DNA of 40,717 nt from positions 1-40,717 of the forward strand of contig WAKB01000015.1 of assembly GCA_015523545.1 (NCBI GenBank). Direction: 5' to 3'. Positions 32,112-40,584 of this stretch are shown one piece after another (the stretch's first letter is position 1; the number at the start of each line of letters is the position of its first letter). This DNA comes from Candidatus Geothermarchaeota archaeon. GTDB lineage: Archaea; Thermoproteota; Nitrososphaeria; Geothermarchaeales; JDFR-13. The notes beneath the pieces are model-generated. The model searched no databases, was not told where the DNA came from, and saw only the letters and a list, made by a program, of their open reading frames with translations. The translations under genes and the position numbers were made by a program.

Positions 32112-33293
32112 ATGTCGGACACGGTTAGGAGGTTTGTAGGCCTGGCTAGGGAGATGGGTGGGCATCTACTGGGCCTTGAGGAGCCTGTAGCAATAGTCTC
32201 GAGCGATGATGCCGATGGCTTATCCGCGGCCTTCCTCACCACCCTCCTTATGGAGGAGGGGGGTAGGGAGTACGGCGTGGTAGTTGTGGATAAGGCTTAT
32301 CCCGAGCTTGTCAAGAGTATTGGGAAGCTATACTCATCAGCCGTATTCCTAGACTTGGGAGGCCCCTTCTACAAGTACTGGGGTGAGGAGGAGCTGGAGA
32401 GGTATGTAGTGGTGGACGACCATATGGAGGCTATCAAGCCGCCCCAGGGACTGGCGTATCTAAATCCTCATCGGGAGGGTGTGAGGGAGCCTACCCCCAG
32501 CAGTGTCATGGCATACCTCATGGCACTGGATCACGTAAAGAATATTAGGAGGTATGCATGGGCCGCCCTGCTGGGGCTGGGTGAGTCCGGGGCTATTCCT
32601 ACTGGCTACCTAGGACTAGTCCTCACCCATGCAGTCTCTGCAGGTGTTGTTGAGAAGAGGGGGAAGAGCCTACGCCTCAGGATACATGACGTGGTGAGGG
32701 AGTACAAGTCTCTGTATAAGGATCTAACCCTAGTATCGACGATGGGATACTTCGACGAGGCTGGACTAGACATTATAGCCTCGATGAAGTTCGGGGGTAT
32801 GAGGGATGTCCTCAGCAGGGTTGAGGGATACCGGGAGAGGCGTAAGAAGCTCTTCGACGAGATGTTTAGCCTTATGGATACCGGTGAAATGGTGTTCCAC
32901 GGTAGGAGTGTCCAGTGGGTTGAGGATTATAAGGGGCTATTCTACAACTATAGTCCCCGGGTCTTCGACACGTATATGTCCACCTTATCCATGTATGCCC
33001 GCTACTTCGACCCCCGGAAGTATATCTTGGGGATAACCAATAGGAATCCATATATCCCAGGCTATGGAATGCTGAGTAGTGACTGGGCCTCGATACCCAT
33101 AAGGACTTCTAGGAAGCTGGCGTTCAGGATCAGGGTCGGTTCGGCCCAGCCAGTGTTTGCCCTGGCAGAGGCGTCGGCCTTCCCACTAGGCGGTCTTGGC
33201 TATGGCTACGACGTGATAGGCTCCGTGGTGGTGGAGGCTAGTAGGGTTAGGGAGTTTATAAGGCTCTTCGACGACCTAGCGGGGGCTAGGTGA
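32112..33293 (+). CDS. DHH-family phosphoesterase, RecJ/Cdc45-like
   Basis: ATG 32112 is chosen over GTG 32106 because GAGGTG (32101-32106) lies five bases before it. The 393-residue product has DHH motif I SSDDADGLSAA, motif II AVFLDLGG and motif III YVVVDDHMEA, followed by LAYLNPHREG. Motif III reads DDH where the family has DHH, and the motif IV region LGLGESGAIPTG lacks the usual Asp. The C-terminal half shows a DHHA1-like RTSRKLAFRIRVG. Archaeal RecJ-like proteins are either GINS-associated nucleases or inactive Cdc45 counterparts in the CMG helicase; the altered motifs point to reduced or absent nuclease activity. It overlaps the ligase start by one base. Confidence 0.82.
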   Translation: MSDTVRRFVGLAREMGGHLLGLEEPVAIVSSDDADGLSAAFLTTLLMEEGGREYGVVVVDKAYPELVKSIGKLYSSAVFLDLGGPFYKYWGEEELERYVVVDDHMEAIKPPQGLAYLNPHREGVREPTPSSVMAYLMALDHVKNIRRYAWAALLGLGESGAIPTGYLGLVLTHAVSAGVVEKRGKSLRLRIHDVVREYKSLYKDLTLVSTMGYFDEAGLDIIASMKFGGMRDVLSRVEGYRERRKKLFDEMFSLMDTGEMVFHGRSVQWVEDYKGLFYNYSPRVFDTYMSTLSMYARYFDPRKYILGITNRNPYIPGYGMLSSDWASIPIRTSRKLAFRIRVGSAQPVFALAEASAFPLGGLGYGYDVIGSVVVEASRVREFIRLFDDLAGAR

Positions 33294-34867
33294 TGCTCTT
33301 CAGGGAGTTTGTAGAGGTGTGTAAGAGGATAAGAGCAGCTAAGGGTATAAATGAGAAGATCGGGCTTATAGCGAGCTATCTCAAGAGGCTGGATAGGGAG
33401 GAGTGGGTACCCTATATCCTCTTCCTCACCGGGAACCCTGTCCCCGACACTCTGGAGGGCGGCCTGGGGGTGGGGCATAGGACCCTTGTAAAGGCTATGA
33501 AGAACCCGGTGAGGCCCTTGATAGGTGGTGGGCCTCCCAGCCTCCTCGAGGTGTATAGAACACTCCTAGAGATAGCTGGTATGAGGGGGAGGGATAGCCA
33601 GGCTAGGAGGGAGGGGCTCCTGAGGAGCCTTATGGGTAGGCTTAGCAGGGAGGAGAGGGAGTGGCTAGCCAGTATAATCATGGGGGAGCCTAGGATAGGG
33701 GTTATGACGGGGCATGTGCTGAGGGCCCTGGCACATGCACTACACATCTCTGAGGATAAGGTGCGTAGGCTCTACATGCTGAGGGGGAGTATCCATGAGG
33801 TGGCGGAGCTCCTGGCGAGAGGCGTTGATCCAGCTAGTGTGGGGCCGCGTCTATACAAGCCGTTGAGGCCTATGCTAGGCACCCCGGCAAGAACCGTTAC
33901 CGAGGCCTTCAACATACTGGGCGTATCTAGGGCCGCGGCGGAGGAGAAGTACGACGGCTTCCGGATACAGATCCATATAGGGGATAGGGGTGTAAGGATC
34001 TTCAGCAGGAACCTCCTAGACGTGACGCAGAGCTTTCCAGAGCTGGTGGAGTACTCATCCAGCATCGAGGCTAGGGAGGCGATACTGGATGGTGAGGCTG
34101 TGGCCCTGGGTAGGGATGGTAGGCCGCTACCCTTCCAGTACCTCATGAGGCGTTTCAAGAGGGTTGAGGATGTTGAGGGCTATATGGACTCTATACCCGT
34201 GACTATGAGGCTCTTTGACGTGATCTACCTGGATGGGGAGCTCCTCATCGATAGGCCATACATATATAGGAGGGAGAGGCTGGAGAGGATCGTCCCCAGC
34301 GAGTATCTAGCCAGGGTGGTGCTGGATGCATCGTTGTCTGAGGCCGAGGCCATGTATAGGGAGGCGGTCGAGTCTGGCCATGAGGGGATCATGCTGAAGA
34401 GGATGGACTCGCCCTATACCCTCGGGAGCAGGGGGAGGTACTGGGCCAAGGTGAAGGAGAAGGAGACCCTCGACCTGGTGATAGTTGGGGCGGAGTGGGG
34501 GCATGGGAGGCGTAGGGGATGGCTTAGCGACTACTACCTCGCGGCCTATAACCCCAGGACCGGTGGCTACGAGATAGTGGGTAAGACGTTCAAGGGCCTT
34601 ACTGACGAGGAGTTCCAATACATGACGAGGAGGCTTAAGGAGCTCGTGGTTAGGGATGAGGGGTACAGGGTCTTCGTCAAGCCTGAGATAGTGGTCGAGG
34701 TCGACTTCAACGAGGTTCAGAAGAGCCCAAAATATAGGAGTGGCTACGCATTGAGGCTGGCTAGGATTAAACGGATCAGGGAGGATAAGAGCCCCGAGGA
34801 GGCCGCCACGATAGACGATATAAGGAGGATATATGAGGAGCAGTTCCGGAGGAAGGCCCGCCTGTGA
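33293..34867 (+). CDS. lig: ATP-dependent DNA ligase
   Basis: The start is ATG 33293, overlapping the DHH stop in TGATG (GTG 33290 is an alternative). The 524-residue protein has an N-terminal DNA-binding domain of about 200 residues, the adenylated Lys in EEKYDGFRIQIH (K219), motif III AILDGEAVA, motif IV HEGIMLKRMD, motif V RYWAKVKEKE and the OB-fold C-terminus KSPKYRSGYALRLARIKRIREDK. It seals nicks in replication and repair. Most crenarchaeal ligases are about 600 residues, so this one is on the short side. It ends a three-gene unit and is followed by the GC-rich palindromic element. Confidence 0.95.
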   Translation: MLFREFVEVCKRIRAAKGINEKIGLIASYLKRLDREEWVPYILFLTGNPVPDTLEGGLGVGHRTLVKAMKNPVRPLIGGGPPSLLEVYRTLLEIAGMRGRDSQARREGLLRSLMGRLSREEREWLASIIMGEPRIGVMTGHVLRALAHALHISEDKVRRLYMLRGSIHEVAELLARGVDPASVGPRLYKPLRPMLGTPARTVTEAFNILGVSRAAAEEKYDGFRIQIHIGDRGVRIFSRNLLDVTQSFPELVEYSSSIEAREAILDGEAVALGRDGRPLPFQYLMRRFKRVEDVEGYMDSIPVTMRLFDVIYLDGELLIDRPYIYRRERLERIVPSEYLARVVLDASLSEAEAMYREAVESGHEGIMLKRMDSPYTLGSRGRYWAKVKEKETLDLVIVGAEWGHGRRRGWLSDYYLAAYNPRTGGYEIVGKTFKGLTDEEFQYMTRRLKELVVRDEGYRVFVKPEIVVEVDFNEVQKSPKYRSGYALRLARIKRIREDKSPEEAATIDDIRRIYEEQFRRKARL

Positions 34868-34943
34868 CTATATAGGTGTGACCACCGTCCCATCCACGAT
34901 AATCACAGCATCTATAAAGGGTTTAGACACTCCCAGTAGAGTG

Positions 34944-35433
34944 GCATCGGCCAGCCCGAGGGGCTGGCCCGGGAGGCCTAGGAAGGGCCCCTGGATGAAG
35001 GGGTCCAGCCTATAAGGAGGTCTCCAAGGGGGTTCCCCATAGCCCCCTGGAGAACCCTCCGACCCACCCCGCTCCATAGGGGATTTGGACCCCAAAGGGG
35101 GAGGGGGAGCACCCTGATTCCCCCGGAGGGGTATCACGCATTGGGCCGACCCCTATGGATCGGGGTCAGGGCCACTCCGGGTTGGAGGGTCCTCCAAGGA
35201 GGGTTATGGGGAGTCCTCTGAGGAGGCCTCCGAAGTGGTTGGACCCTCTCATCCAAGGGCTCATATATAGGCTTGGTGTGCCTCCTAGGCCTCCAAGCCT
35301 CTGGGAACCCCCCTGGGGATGGGCAGGGGGGTGGCTGGCCACCACTTACCCCGGCAAGCCCTGAACCAGGAGGGTTCCCTACGGGCCCGAGAGGCTTGGG
35401 GGTCGTGGGCCGGCCCCTCGGGCTGGCCGATGC
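34944..35433. repeat. GC-rich, non-coding element: large imperfect inverted repeat with nested hairpins
   Basis: This fills most of the 591-bp gap after the ligase. The outer repeats 34944-34970 and 35407-35433 are inverted copies (26 of 27 bases). Each is itself a hairpin with arms ggccagccc/gggctggcc and loop gag. Inward, 34986-35007 matches 35240-35261 inverted (18 of 22), a longer imperfect block pairs about 35033-35066 with 35175-35214, and ccatagggg (35074-35082) pairs with cccctatgg (35150-35158). The right arm has an extra hairpin (35293-35318 with 35367-35400). The direct repeat tagagt flanks both sides (34937-34942, 35442-35447). No convincing ORF, and no SRP RNA or RNase P RNA core motif, is seen. 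It may be a non-autonomous mobile element or a structured RNA. Confidence 0.7.
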
Positions 35434-35458
35434 ACCCCCGCTAGAGTCCTATCGATTT

Positions 35459-36538
35459 CTACTCCTTGACAGCCCTACTTATCCTCTGTATAGCTAGGTG
35501 TAGGATGATCTCCGTCTCCCTCTGGTGTGGGTTCCTAATCCTCAAGGTCTTTCCATCTGTATAGGCCTCTATATACCCGGTCCTACCCGCGACGCTGGAC
35601 AGTATGGTTAGGGACTCGTTAAACATCTCTGTCTTGGCTAGGCTATATGCAAGTAGGGCGGCCTGTAGCGGGTCGTATACCGGGTGGTTATCCCTGTCGG
35701 GCGGGTATCGGCATAGTGTCCTACCCTCTATGTGTAGCGCCCTATACATGTGCCCCATGTGGCTCCTGACCCTCTCGTCCCCCCTGTAGGCTAGTGGTAG
35801 GATGATGGCCCAGCCGTCTATATGTGTGGCGAGGCTCCTGGCAGAGGTTGTGAGTATATGTGTTATGAATCTCCTCCCGTCCCAGAAGCTGTCCTCTATC
35901 CTGCTTATCAGGTTGGTTAGTACCTTCTCATATCTCTCGGAGTCTCCACCCTCTAGTGCAGCGTTGTAGGCCTTCTCTAGGGCGGCTAGGTAGGCGAGGT
36001 TGGTGGATAGGAGGTTTCCACCCCTGCCCATGCCTAGCCAGTCCTCGTCGGCCTCCTGCTCGACGAGCCAGTTCCTATTGATGTCCCTCCTCCTCAGATA
36101 TTCAAGCCCCTCCAGAGCCGTGGGTAGTAGGTCTTCGAAGCCTCCTGTGAAGAGTGCGTGTTCGAGTATGGATGCAGTGGCGAGGGCCGTGGCTAGGGGT
36201 GATGGATACCTGGAGTAGGTGGTCTTCCTGCTCTGGTGGAGTATGTCTGGGAAGCCCCCCGCCGTATACTCGTCAACCACATCTACGCCCCGGGGGGATC
36301 TATACTCCTCGCCCCTCCTGAGCTGGGCCTTCTCAAGCCTGGGTATCGCCTCGGAGGCTAGTGTATAGTAGGCCACCTCATCCTCCTCCCTCAGTAGGAG
36401 TAGTATTAGGCTGTGTATCCTGGTGTCAAGGGTCTTGTCTAGGCTCCTCTCCAGGCTTGTTATGTTGTGTTTATACCTCTTGGATATCTCGGCGGTGGCT
36501 TCTAGACCCTTCCTGTAGAGGTCGACCCTTATCTCCAT
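35459..36538 (-). CDS. Uncharacterised protein, possibly an alpha/alpha six-hairpin fold
   Basis: A 359-residue soluble, helix-rich protein. The pattern EADEDWLGMGRGGNLLSTNLAYLAALEKAY, then YEKVLTNLISRIEDSFWDGRRFI, and repeated helix-loop-helix units (for example HIDGWAIILPLAYRGDERV) recall six-hairpin glycosidase-type proteins such as amylo-1,6-glucosidases, but the catalytic acids cannot be placed. There is no signal peptide. It stands alone, divergent from TyrRS, next to the palindromic element. Function unknown. Confidence 0.6.
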   Translation of the reverse strand: MEIRVDLYRKGLEATAEISKRYKHNITSLERSLDKTLDTRIHSLILLLLREEDEVAYYTLASEAIPRLEKAQLRRGEEYRSPRGVDVVDEYTAGGFPDILHQSRKTTYSRYPSPLATALATASILEHALFTGGFEDLLPTALEGLEYLRRRDINRNWLVEQEADEDWLGMGRGGNLLSTNLAYLAALEKAYNAALEGGDSERYEKVLTNLISRIEDSFWDGRRFITHILTTSARSLATHIDGWAIILPLAYRGDERVRSHMGHMYRALHIEGRTLCRYPPDRDNHPVYDPLQAALLAYSLAKTEMFNESLTILSSVAGRTGYIEAYTDGKTLRIRNPHQRETEIILHLAIQRISRAVKE

Positions 36539-36615
36539 GGCTACGCTCCTCCCGGGGCTTGAATATATTTTCTACGTGTCCCCCAATATCTATATGCCAC
36601 TTGGAGGGTGGGGAT

Positions 36616-37755
36616 ATGGATAGGGAGAGGGTTGTCGAGCTATTTATGAGGCCCCCTACGGCGGAGCTATTGACGCCGGGTAGGCTGAGGGAGTATCTAG
36701 AGACGGGGGTTAGGCTTAGACACTATATTGGATATGAGATCTCCGGCTATATGCATCTAGGCACGGGTGTAGTGCCTATACATAAGGTTGTTGATCTCCA
36801 GATGGCTGGTGTGGAGACAACCATATTCCTGGCCGACTATCATAGCTGGGTGAATAAGAAGCTGGGGGGCGACCTAGACGTTATTAAGAGGGTGGCCGCC
36901 GGCTACTACATGGATGTCTTTAAGAGGATGATCGAGGCTCTAGGCGGAGACCCCGGGAAGACTAGGTTTATACTCGCATCGGACTTCTACGAGGAGCTTG
37001 GGAGGGACTACTTCGAGAACTTCCTAAAGGTAAGTCTAAACGTCACGCTCTCACGTGTGAGGAGGAGCATATCGATACTCGGTAGGAGGATGGGTGAGTC
37101 CGTAACCTTTGGGCAGCTCGTATATGTGCCTATGCAGGTGGCCGATATATTTAGCCTAGGTGTGAACGTGGCACATGGGGGTATGGATCAGAGGAAGGCC
37201 CACGTCATAGCTATAGATCTGGGGGAGGAGTTTGGGTATAAGCCGCTAGCCCTCCACCACAGTCTCGTCCTAGGCGTGGGTATTGGTGAGAAGGAGGCTG
37301 AAGCCCTTAGGAGGGCTAGGATGAGTGGGGATCGTGACGCCTTCGTCGATACGGTGCTGGGTATGAAGATGTCCAAGTCCCTCCCCGAGACGGCTATCTT
37401 CCTCCATGATGATGAGGAGACTGTTATTAGGAAGGTTAGGAAGGCCTACTGCCCGAGGGATGATGTGGATATAAACCCTGTCTTCTCGATGCTTGAGGGG
37501 GTTGTGTATCCATACCTCCTCAGGATGGGTGAGGATATTAGGATTGTGAATGAGAAGACAGGGGAGGAGCTGGTCTATAGCGATGTGGAGAGTATTAAGA
37601 GGGACTACCTAGATGGTAGGATACACCCCCTCGACCTCAAGATGGCGGTGGCTAGATATATATGGAGGATGATCTCGCCGGTCTCCAAGTATCTCAATGA
37701 GGGGCCGGGTCGGAGGTATATGGAGGAGATGGCTGGCCTGGGGATAACGAGGTAG
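36616..37755 (+). CDS. tyrS: Tyrosyl-tRNA synthetase
   Basis: ATG 36616 is used, with GGAGGGTGGGG immediately upstream; the open frame extends 255 bp further 5' but that part is the antisense of the neighbouring gene and has no family similarity. The 379-residue class I synthetase has the HIGH-type motif GYMHLGTG (44-51), the tyrosine pocket IFLADYHSWVN and VPMQVADIF, and the KMSKS loop GMKMSKSLPETAIFLHD, followed by the archaeal-type short C-terminus. It charges tRNA-Tyr. SurE follows after six bases, so the two are co-transcribed. Confidence 0.95.
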   Translation: MDRERVVELFMRPPTAELLTPGRLREYLETGVRLRHYIGYEISGYMHLGTGVVPIHKVVDLQMAGVETTIFLADYHSWVNKKLGGDLDVIKRVAAGYYMDVFKRMIEALGGDPGKTRFILASDFYEELGRDYFENFLKVSLNVTLSRVRRSISILGRRMGESVTFGQLVYVPMQVADIFSLGVNVAHGGMDQRKAHVIAIDLGEEFGYKPLALHHSLVLGVGIGEKEAEALRRARMSGDRDAFVDTVLGMKMSKSLPETAIFLHDDEETVIRKVRKAYCPRDDVDINPVFSMLEGVVYPYLLRMGEDIRIVNEKTGEELVYSDVESIKRDYLDGRIHPLDLKMAVARYIWRMISPVSKYLNEGPGRRYMEEMAGLGITR

Positions 37756-37761
37756 GTCTGG

Positions 37762-38583
37762 ATGGCTAGGGTACTACTAACTAATGACGATGGATACTTC
37801 TCACCTGGGATAAGGAGGATGATAGATGTCCTCTCCCAGTTCACAGACCTAGTGGTTGTGTGCCCAGATCAGCAGAGGAGTGCTGCCGGGCTCAGCGTGA
37901 CCCTACACAAGCCCCTAAGGATCAGGGTGGCGAACTATAGGAACCAGACCTGCTACCTCGTCAACGGGACTACTGGTGACTGTGTCAGCCTAGGCCTGTT
38001 CCACATACTGGAGAAGCCGCCAGACATGGTCGTCTCAGGCATAAACATAGGTGAGAATATAAGCCTGGTCGAGTTCTTCATGAGCGGCACCGTGGCGGGC
38101 GCCCTACTAGCGGCTATCCACAACATCCCCAGCATATCCTTCTCGAAGAGTGTGGAGAGCGCCGACGTTATCGGTGGGCGTGTAAGGAGCGGGGGTTTCG
38201 AGGAGGCCGCTAGGATAGCCGGTGAGATAGTGAAGTATGTGCTTGACGAGGGCCTACCAGAGGGCGTCGACATGTTCAACGTGAACTTCCCCAAGAAGAT
38301 TACCCGTGAGACTAGGGTAGTAGTCACCCGCCTCGCCAGGCTGAGCCTAGTGACCAAGGTATATGTGAGGCACGACCCGAGGGGGAGGGAGTACTACTGG
38401 ATATGGGGGGAGAAGTTCAAGAACTTCCCCAAGGGTACCGATGGATACGAAGTATTCATAAACGGGAACATATCCCTGACACCAGTATCACTATCCAGCC
38501 TATCAACAACCCCAGACCTGAAGAAGGTGCAGAGAGTAGCAGACGCCGTTAACGAGACATTGGAAAGCTATTTCAGAAGCTAA
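37762..38583 (+). CDS. surE: SurE 5'/3'-nucleotidase
   Basis: A 273-residue SurE phosphatase: the metal-binding start VLLTNDDGYFSPGIRRM, VVVCPDQQRSAAGLSVTL, VNGTTGDCVSLGL, VVSGINIGENI and MSGTVAGALLAA. It dephosphorylates nucleoside monophosphates in a metal-dependent manner. The last quarter of the gene uses more A than its beginning, and composition shifts strongly right after its stop. A short T-rich stretch (38614-38620) may end transcription. Confidence 0.93.
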   Translation: MARVLLTNDDGYFSPGIRRMIDVLSQFTDLVVVCPDQQRSAAGLSVTLHKPLRIRVANYRNQTCYLVNGTTGDCVSLGLFHILEKPPDMVVSGINIGENISLVEFFMSGTVAGALLAAIHNIPSISFSKSVESADVIGGRVRSGGFEEAARIAGEIVKYVLDEGLPEGVDMFNVNFPKKITRETRVVVTRLARLSLVTKVYVRHDPRGREYYWIWGEKFKNFPKGTDGYEVFINGNISLTPVSLSSLSTTPDLKKVQRVADAVNETLESYFRS

Positions 38584-38653
38584 TGTTACTTAAAGCAATC
38601 ATAATTATTTGGGATTTTTATCCTCCGCGTTTTAATATTAAACGATAACCTGA

Positions 38654-38671
38654 AACTAATTATAATTAGTT
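38654..38671. promoter_or_regulatory. Perfect 18-bp palindrome, candidate operator
   Basis: The half-site aactaatta is followed directly by its reverse complement. A TATA-like 12-bp palindrome tttaatattaaa (38631-38642) lies about 25 bp upstream of its centre, so the palindrome would sit over a transcription start. It precedes the small-peptide/ABC locus by about 100 bp. Confidence 0.5.
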
Positions 38672-38743
38672 GAGTACTATTTTGTGATACCCATGTCAAA
38701 ATACAGCCTTTCAATATATACATCTCTGACTAAAGTAAATGTC

Positions 38744-38752
38744 ACATATTAT
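38744..38752 (+). promoter_or_regulatory. Possible TATA box for the Cys-rich peptide gene
   Basis: The sequence acatattat is centred 29-32 bp upstream of the GTG codons at 38777 and 38780, the spacing of a leaderless archaeal gene. No ribosome binding site is present there, which fits a leaderless start. Confidence 0.35.
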
Positions 38753-38779
38753 GTTGGTAAAAGATATTGATTTTAAGTG

Positions 38780-38908
38780 GTGATTACCACGAAGTATAAT
38801 CCACCCGAAATAACACCAATGGACTTACTTTTAGCGCCATTATGCCTCTGTAATTGCAACTGTGGACTGCTGTCAGGTTCGGGAGCTGGAGGAGGGAGTG
38901 CTAAGTAG
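38780..38908 (+). CDS. Candidate Cys-rich precursor peptide (42 residues), RiPP-like
   Basis: A short ORF bounded on the 5' side by an in-frame TAA (38774-38776) and starting with GTG 38777, GTG 38780 or, later, ATG 38819. The 42-residue reading has an N-terminal leader-like part (ITTKYNPPEITPMDLLLAP), a core CLCNCNCG with four alternate Cys (residues 22-28), and a Gly/Ser/Ala-rich tail ending in a Lys (GSGAGGGSAK). Leader, Cys core and small-residue tail are the layout of precursors for modified peptides. The ABC exporter ATPase starts 16 bases after its stop and a truncated third gene follows. No database comparison is possible here. It could be a chance ORF, but the sequence is far from random. 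Confidence 0.6.
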   Translation: MITTKYNPPEITPMDLLLAPLCLCNCNCGLLSGSGAGGGSAK

Positions 38909-38924
38909 CCGCTGGTGGCTAAGC

Positions 38925-39833
38925 GTGCACATAAGAGTCATCAGCATCACAAAGACATACGGTGCTAGTGTCAGAGCCGTAGAATCCCTATCCTTTTTTA
39001 TAAACTCAGGAGAATCTGTAGCGCTAATAGGACCCAATGGGGCAGGAAAAACGACAACTATACATATCATTCTTGGGCTATTGAAGCCTGATGAAGGAGA
39101 AGTTTATATAGACGGAGTCAACATGACGGATGAAAAGGAATCATCGGAAATACGTTCTAGAATAGGTTTTGCACCACAGAACATCGCGTTGGATTTTTTC
39201 CTTACTGTTGAGGATAACATCGAACTGTACCTGAAGTTAAATGGACTATCAAGAGCGAAGAGGAGAGAAAGAACAAAAAGGATACTTGAGTTAATGGGTT
39301 TATATGAATATAGGAATAGGAGGGTGGAGACGCTTTCAGGAGGATTAGCCAGACGTGTTCACATAGCGAGGGCACTGGCTCTCGACCCTGAATTGATTAT
39401 TTTGGATGAGCCTACTGTTGGATTGGACCCTGTTTCAAGGAGACTTTTCTGGGAAGCTCTCAAGGGATACATTAAGGAGTCGGGTGCAACACTCCTGTGG
39501 AGTAGCCATTATTTGGAGGAGATCGAAAGAAATGCCGATCGAGTGATTCTACTAAATAGAGGTAGAAAGTTGATGGACGCTCCTCCTGGAGAGATTGTAT
39601 CCAAGTTTTCGAGACCTGTACTCGAGCTAGAAATACCTAATGAAGAGGTTTTAAAGTCACTTACATCGAGATTCGGCGGTAACTATGTAAATGGAAGGCT
39701 CATCATTGACGATGTCGACTGGGATGATCTGCCCAAGGTTATAGCAAGCCTGAGTAAGCTTGGTGCTGAGGTACGGCTGTTGAGGTGGGGTAGTAAGTCA
39801 CTTGAGGAGGTGTATCTCGAGGTGATGTCATGA
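38925..39833 (+). CDS. ABC transporter ATP-binding protein (ABC-2 export type)
   Basis: GTG 38925 (MHIRVISITKTYG) is used because the family starts with such a strand; the open frame further upstream (to 38862) is antiphase to the small peptide gene and not conserved. The 302-residue product has Walker A GPNGAGKTTTIH, the Q loop FAPQN, the signature LSGGLARRVHIARALA, Walker B LIILDEPTVGLDP, the switch His in WSSHYLEE, and a C-terminal domain of about 80 residues (PVLELEIPNEEV). It would power export of a peptide, lipid or drug with the permease encoded downstream. Codon use is clearly more AT-rich than in the rest of the window. Confidence 0.9.
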   Translation: MHIRVISITKTYGASVRAVESLSFFINSGESVALIGPNGAGKTTTIHIILGLLKPDEGEVYIDGVNMTDEKESSEIRSRIGFAPQNIALDFFLTVEDNIELYLKLNGLSRAKRRERTKRILELMGLYEYRNRRVETLSGGLARRVHIARALALDPELIILDEPTVGLDPVSRRLFWEALKGYIKESGATLLWSSHYLEEIERNADRVILLNRGRKLMDAPPGEIVSKFSRPVLELEIPNEEVLKSLTSRFGGNYVNGRLIIDDVDWDDLPKVIASLSKLGAEVRLLRWGSKSLEEVYLEVMS

Positions 39834-40582
39834 GTATTGTTATAACCCTTATCGAGAGGGAGTTCAAAATAATGTTTAGGAGTAAGTTACTTATGCTTCT
39901 CATGATAGCTCAGCCAGTAATTTTGATATTCTTGTTCGTCCTGTCTATGGGTAATGTAGTCGGTGAGATAACTTATCGAGGTATTACTGTTAGTTATGTG
40001 GAGTTTATGGTTCCTAGCGTGGTTATTCTTACCCTTATATTTGTTACTATGATGGTGAGCCAATCCGTTTTCAACGAGAAGTTTTCCAACATGCTGATAA
40101 TCCTGTTATCCACGAGGATGACAGCTAGGGACTACATCGTAAGTAAACTGATAACCAACACTTTTATATCATTGACACAGGCGATGCTTATGCTAACATC
40201 TTATCTATTGATTATAGGAAGAACCAACATAATATCAATTGTATATGCTCTTCCACCAATAATAATTGCATCACTGACACTTTCGGGGATATATCTCTCT
40301 CTTCTAGGGTATCTCAAAACAATTTCAGCTTTCTCGAGTGCCGTAAACATACTTACATTGATAATGATATATTCTGCACCTCTTTTCTACCCTTTGGAGG
40401 CGATGCCTTTCCCTCTAAATTTTGCTAGTAATGTTAATCCTTTAACATATATTGTTGAATCAACAAGGATAAGTTATTTATTAAAGAGTTTTGATGTATC
40501 AATATGGGTATCCTCGATAATTTGTATAATCTTCATATTACTATCTATTCATACAATGAAAAATATGCTTAAGGAGGTTTGA
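39830..40582 (+). CDS. ABC-2 type permease
   Basis: A 250-residue protein with six membrane segments and the ABC-2 layout: an amphipathic start LIEREFKIMFRSKLLMLLMIAQP, then FMVPSVVILTLIFVTMMVSQSVFNEK, the coupling region LIILLSTRMTARDYIVSKLI, and a last pair around PLFYPLEAMPFPLNFASNVNPLTYIVE. It overlaps the ATPase gene by 4 bp (ATGA) and pairs with it as a half exporter. Its codons use many A/T-ending triplets, unlike genes before 38.5 kb. Confidence 0.9.
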   Translation: MSIVITLIEREFKIMFRSKLLMLLMIAQPVILIFLFVLSMGNVVGEITYRGITVSYVEFMVPSVVILTLIFVTMMVSQSVFNEKFSNMLIILLSTRMTARDYIVSKLITNTFISLTQAMLMLTSYLLIIGRTNIISIVYALPPIIIASLTLSGIYLSLLGYLKTISAFSSAVNILTLIMIYSAPLFYPLEAMPFPLNFASNVNPLTYIVESTRISYLLKSFDVSIWVSSIICIIFILLSIHTMKNMLKEV

Positions 40583-40584
40583 AA

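Noticed and set aside
31617-32165. 182-codon minus-strand ORF over polB, and a 195-codon one at 30974-31561
   Set aside because: They lie wholly within the polB/DHH coding region; composition and content are those of shadow frames.
34944-35433. SRP RNA or RNase P RNA gene
   Set aside because: The element is GC-rich and folded, but I could not find the SRP helix 8 core (for example GGAAGGGAGCA-like) or the RNase P GAGGAAAG block on either strand.
34868-35497. Several small ORFs in the gap after the ligase
   Set aside because: They are Pro/Gly/Arg-rich translations of the inverted repeats, with no start signals or domain patterns.
36361-36615. N-terminal extension of TyrRS by 85 residues
   Set aside because: This part is the antisense of the neighbouring gene, and the family start and ribosome binding site lie at 36616.
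38693-38770. 25-codon ORF (MSKYSLSIYT...) ahead of the Cys-rich peptide
   Set aside because: No ribosome binding site or notable pattern; AT-rich DNA gives such short frames by chance. It could be reconsidered if transcripts start at 38660.
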